20,139 nt of DNA from Chara braunii. Taxonomy: Eukaryota; Streptophyta; Charophyceae; Charales; Characeae. Below are positions 17,536-20,139 of this stretch, piece by piece. A model generated the notes under the pieces. It did not search any database. It worked only from the letters and a program-made list of their open reading frames with translations, and was not told where the DNA came from. The position numbers and the translations under genes are program-made. Where the stretch lies: positions 1,857,615 to 1,877,753 of the forward strand of contig BFEA01000011.1 of the NCBI GenBank assembly GCA_003427395.1. Direction: 5' to 3'. Position 1 is the first letter of the stretch, and every line of letters begins with the position of its first letter.

Positions 17536-18100
17536 GACTCACACACAGAAACGTGGAGGCACACAATGCACAGTAACACACGCACAAATACACAGCGATG
17601 CAGGGTGACACATGCAGTCACACATTCACACAAACTCAGATACATTATAATACATACAGCTACTGTGACACACACAGACATCTGCGTGTACACAGACAGA
17701 CACACACACAAGTGTTGTGACACACACAGACAGCTGCGTGTACACAAACAGCCACACGCACACAGTGCACAGCGACACAGTGACACATACACGGTGACAC
17801 GAAGTGCACAATGAAACACACAGTGAAACAAAGTGCACAGACACACAGTGCACAGCGACACACAGTCACAAAGACACAGTAGGACTCACACAAACACTGT
17901 GACATACACACATACACAGTGTCCCACACGCTGACACAGTGTCATATACACAGTGACACAAGACACAGTCACAGTGACACAAACACTATGACACACACTG
18001 TGACTGGTGCACACACACAGCGAAAACAAACGTACACGGTGAAAAATGCAGTCACTATGACATACACACAGACACAGTCACAGTGGACAGTGACACCCAC
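17536..18100. repeat. CA-rich degenerate repeat
   Basis: Dense GTGACACA, CACAGTG and ACACACAGACA motifs fill this stretch. Local higher-order duplications occur, such as GTGACACACACAGACA followed by CTGCGTGTACACA at about 17666 and 17718. The long Cys/Val-rich frames on the minus strand come from this composition and are not genes. Confidence 0.9.
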
Positions 18101-18640
18101 TCGACTCTGGAACACCCTGAATGTTCGTTTAAGGTCCTCGCTCCAGTAATTTCCAACAAGGATCTCAGACATTTTCTGCGAACTAGTTGATTGAAGCGCA
18201 ATCCGGGTCGCGCTATGTGCCTTGGGCATACGTAGCATGGAGCTGGGGTATTACAAAGTGGCTACGGACCACTAGGAGCGCAGCATTGACACCACGCCCG
18301 CGCGCAGGCATTAGGTGGCATGAGCAGCAGCCGGACAGAGAGATACTATCAGGGCTATGGCAGGCATGCCGAAATAGCAAGCATGCACCCACACCGCTTG
18401 CAAGCCGGCACGCAAGGGCAGTAAGTGTGCATACCCGCTAGCTTGGGGAATCGTGAGCTTCCAGTCGGGTTGTCCAGTCCGGGACTGCGAGCCGTTGCTA
18501 TGATAAGCCGGAGTGACGAGGTTGGCAAAGAAAGGGAAGACCGAAAAAGGGGACAAATGAGAGGGGAGCAAGAAGGGGAAGAGTTCTGACAAGGGAAACA
18601 TCAACGAAAGGGCAGCTTCTTTTCCTTAATCCGATTAATA
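18101..18640. other. No clear gene; faint coding remnants
   Basis: The plus strand near 18110-18150 reads TRLWNTLNVRLRSSLQ, which faintly resembles the C-terminus of LINE-type reverse transcriptase proteins. Sequence after about 18200 (GIRSMELGYYKVATDH in one frame) is also protein-like. Stops follow quickly and no domain could be established. Confidence 0.25.
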
Positions 18641-18667
18641 TAATACTATCATTCTTACTATTCTTAC

Positions 18668-18737
<70 letters not shown>

Positions 18738-18835
18738 GTTATTATTATTATTATTATTTGTGTCGTTATTACTGTTATTACTATTATTACTTTATTTATT
18801 TTATTATTTTATTATTATCAACTGTTATTGCTTGA
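18640..18835. repeat. Long TTA microsatellite, imperfect
   Basis: ATT/TTA triplets with interruptions (ACTATT, GTTATT, a TTTGTGTCG break near 18759) extend for nearly 200 bp. Confidence 0.92.
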
Positions 18836-19130
18836 TTATTTCTGCTACCTTTGTTAGTTACTTTTGTCATCATTAGGCATCATACAGGGCCAGAGATGAA
18901 GAGAAAGCATGGGGCATTGGAGAGGGAGGTGACGATATCCTTTTGCAATAAGTACCCACCTCCTTCATCCTTCTCCGTACTTATTTTTGTTTTTGGTCCT
19001 CTCAGAATGCCTGCCTNCTCGGTTTAATTGTTTGACGACGANATTCCCGTTAAAGTTAATCTTGACATCAGCTAANTCTAAGNACCAACAATCGATTGCG
19101 TGAGTTATATATATGACCAATGANAGGGCG
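18836..19130. other. No gene seen; isolated N calls begin
   Basis: No gene, RNA or repeat was recognised. The first N is at 19017. From there to 19947 there are about 19 isolated single N positions, while none occurs in the first 19 kb. Confidence 0.6.
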
Positions 19131-19145
19131 ATTGCGGGAGCTCTG

Positions 19146-19168
19146 CCGGAGTTCAGGCGGAACTCTGG
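19146..19168. repeat. Hairpin with 9-pair stem
   Basis: CCGGAGTTC (19146-19154) and GAACTCTGG (19160-19168) pair, with one G.T wobble, across a 5-nt loop. Confidence 0.75.
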
Positions 19169-19203
19169 AGNCAGGGAACAGTGAGGTGTGTGCACTTCAA
19201 CAT

Positions 19204-19228
19204 AAACCCTANGCCCTAAACCCTAAAT
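19204..19228. repeat. Short plant-type telomere-like repeat
   Basis: About three degenerate CCCTAAA units occur in line, one with an N and a G insertion. The CCCTAAA/TTTAGGG motif is the usual plant telomere repeat. So short an interior copy may be an interstitial remnant or chance. Confidence 0.6.
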
Positions 19229-19230
19229 CT

Positions 19231-19780
19231 ATAACCTTGAGGCAGCTACCTATGAATGTGTTATTAAAGAAGGTACGTGAGTCAATGATCCTCCAGGGCT
19301 AAGCCCGATGACAGATAAGCAAACAATAGTGCTTGAGTAAGGGAAGGGAAGCATGATCTGTNTGGGAATGTCTAACTGATGTTGGTAAACGTAGCGAGAA
19401 CGAGAAGTGCCAAGTCACTGTCTCGCTACATGGATGTTTCTTTTANGATGTGATGGACGGGGACAGGGATAAACTTCTGGCAATCTTCCCTCGCTTATAG
19501 GTCACCTGACCNTGAGATAAAGAGTTGGGGACCGTGAGTNTGTTGTCGAGCTTGTGAANGATATGACCTCTTTGAAATGATAGATTGCCTCAATCAACCT
19601 TATCCTATGGCTAACTCACACCCTCGTATTCCTAAAAGATCCAGACTAACTCAATTAAGGATCAGTCGGACGAATTTAAGANATNAGGTGCAAGTCCNGT
19701 GTGACCCACCTGCGTGGTCCTAAAGGCTTCCGGATGGTCCAGGACTGGGATTGAGCGACAAACGTTAATACTATATATTA
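19231..19780. other. Hairpin-rich unassigned sequence
   Basis: No open frame of note was found. Short perfect stems are frequent: GGGCT/AGCCC near 19298, GTAGCGAGA (19391-19399) with TCTCGCTAC (19421-19429), GGTCA/TGACC near 19501, and AGGTG/CACCT (19686-19711). The segment GGTGCAAGTCC at 19687-19697 resembles stretches common in domain I of group II introns, but no domain V or intron boundaries were found. A structured RNA or organelle-derived DNA is possible. Confidence 0.4.
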
Positions 19781-20139
19781 GGCGATAAGAGAAACGAGGT
19801 TCTAAGAAGNCTGCCTTATCGCCATATTAACGTATATNCTAGGTGGTAAGAGCAGCGAGGCTCTNGGAAGCCTGCTTTACCACCGTAATACTATATATAT
19901 TAGGCGATAAGAGAAGCGAGACTCTAAGAAGCCTGCTTTATCGCCANATTAACGTATATACTAGGTGGTAAGAGGAGCGAGGCTCCGGGAAGTCTGCCTT
20001 ACCACCGTAATACTATATATTAGGCCATAAGAGAAGCGAGGCTTTAAGAAGTCTGCCTTATCGCCATATTAACGTATATACTAGATGGTAAGAGGAGCGC
20101 GGCTCCGGGAAGCCTGCCTTACCACCGTAATACTATATA
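19781..20139. repeat. Tandem array of two alternating 43-nt foldback units
   Basis: Six hairpins alternate as types A and B: A at 19781-19823, 19903-19945 and 20023-20065; B at 19842-19884, 19964-20006 and 20084-20126. Each is 43 nt, and AT-rich 16-18-nt spacers separate them (TATTAACGTATATACTA or GTAATACTATATATTA types), giving a 120-122-bp repeat. Type A closes with GGCGATAAG/CTTATCGCC and type B with GGTGGTAAG/CTTACCACC. The stems differ at two positions, and both partners changed together. Inside, GC and AGGCT pair with AGCCT and GC around a 6-nt loop, with a 4-nt bulge on the 5' side only. The array is cut by the window end. Function unknown. Confidence 0.93.

Noticed and set aside
17418-18238. 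Minus-strand Cys/Val-rich frames
   Set aside because: They arise from CA-rich repeats, and three overlapping frames are similarly open, which is typical of simple sequence.

Overview
The window looks like nuclear DNA of a green-lineage eukaryote, most likely a charophyte alga such as Chara. The evidence is a decayed fragment of eukaryotic 18S rRNA at about 15209-15423, long TTA and GA simple repeats, a plant-type telomere-like (CCCTAAA) stretch near 19204-19228, and a large decayed Ty3/gypsy retroelement. The genus is an inference from the rRNA fragment and the repeat style. No intact host gene was recognised, and nothing bacterial (operons, ribosome binding sites, CRISPR) is present.

Left two thirds (about 1-13000): nearly all recognisable coding signal lies on the minus strand, reading right to left. 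It begins with three tandem copies of an unrecognised module of about 290 codons (M1 12152-13012, M2 11307-12080, M3 10391-11235). A Ty3/gypsy gag-pol relic follows: gag with a CCHC knuckle (9950 down to 7787), retropepsin (around 7265-7783), reverse transcriptase lacking its YXDD segment (5800-6590), RNase H (5270-5799), integrase with intact HHCC and DD35E residues (4237-5037) and a GPY module (3722-3995). At least fifteen stops, frameshifts or deletions interrupt it, so it cannot transpose by itself. Downstream of pol, in the position where some Ty3 elements carry an env-like gene, is an uninterrupted 336-residue reading frame (2609-3619). The remaining 1-2600 is pyrimidine-rich on the plus strand, holds several small tandem repeats, and may run into a 3' LTR beginning near 163 and leaving the window.

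Right third (13000-19000): low-gene DNA with palindromes, a tRNA-like B box (14209-14219), a GA-rich block enclosing the 18S fragment, a roughly 440-bp tandem duplication with a TTA array at the same place in each unit, a 16/20-bp minisatellite, about 570 bp of CA-rich DNA, and a long TTA tract.

Last 1.1 kb (19017-20139): isolated N calls start abruptly here, and the sequence is rich in short perfect hairpins. It ends in a tandem array of six 43-nt foldback units alternating between two types, whose outer stems differ by two compensatory base-pair changes. This array and the three-module coding region are the least explained structures in the window.
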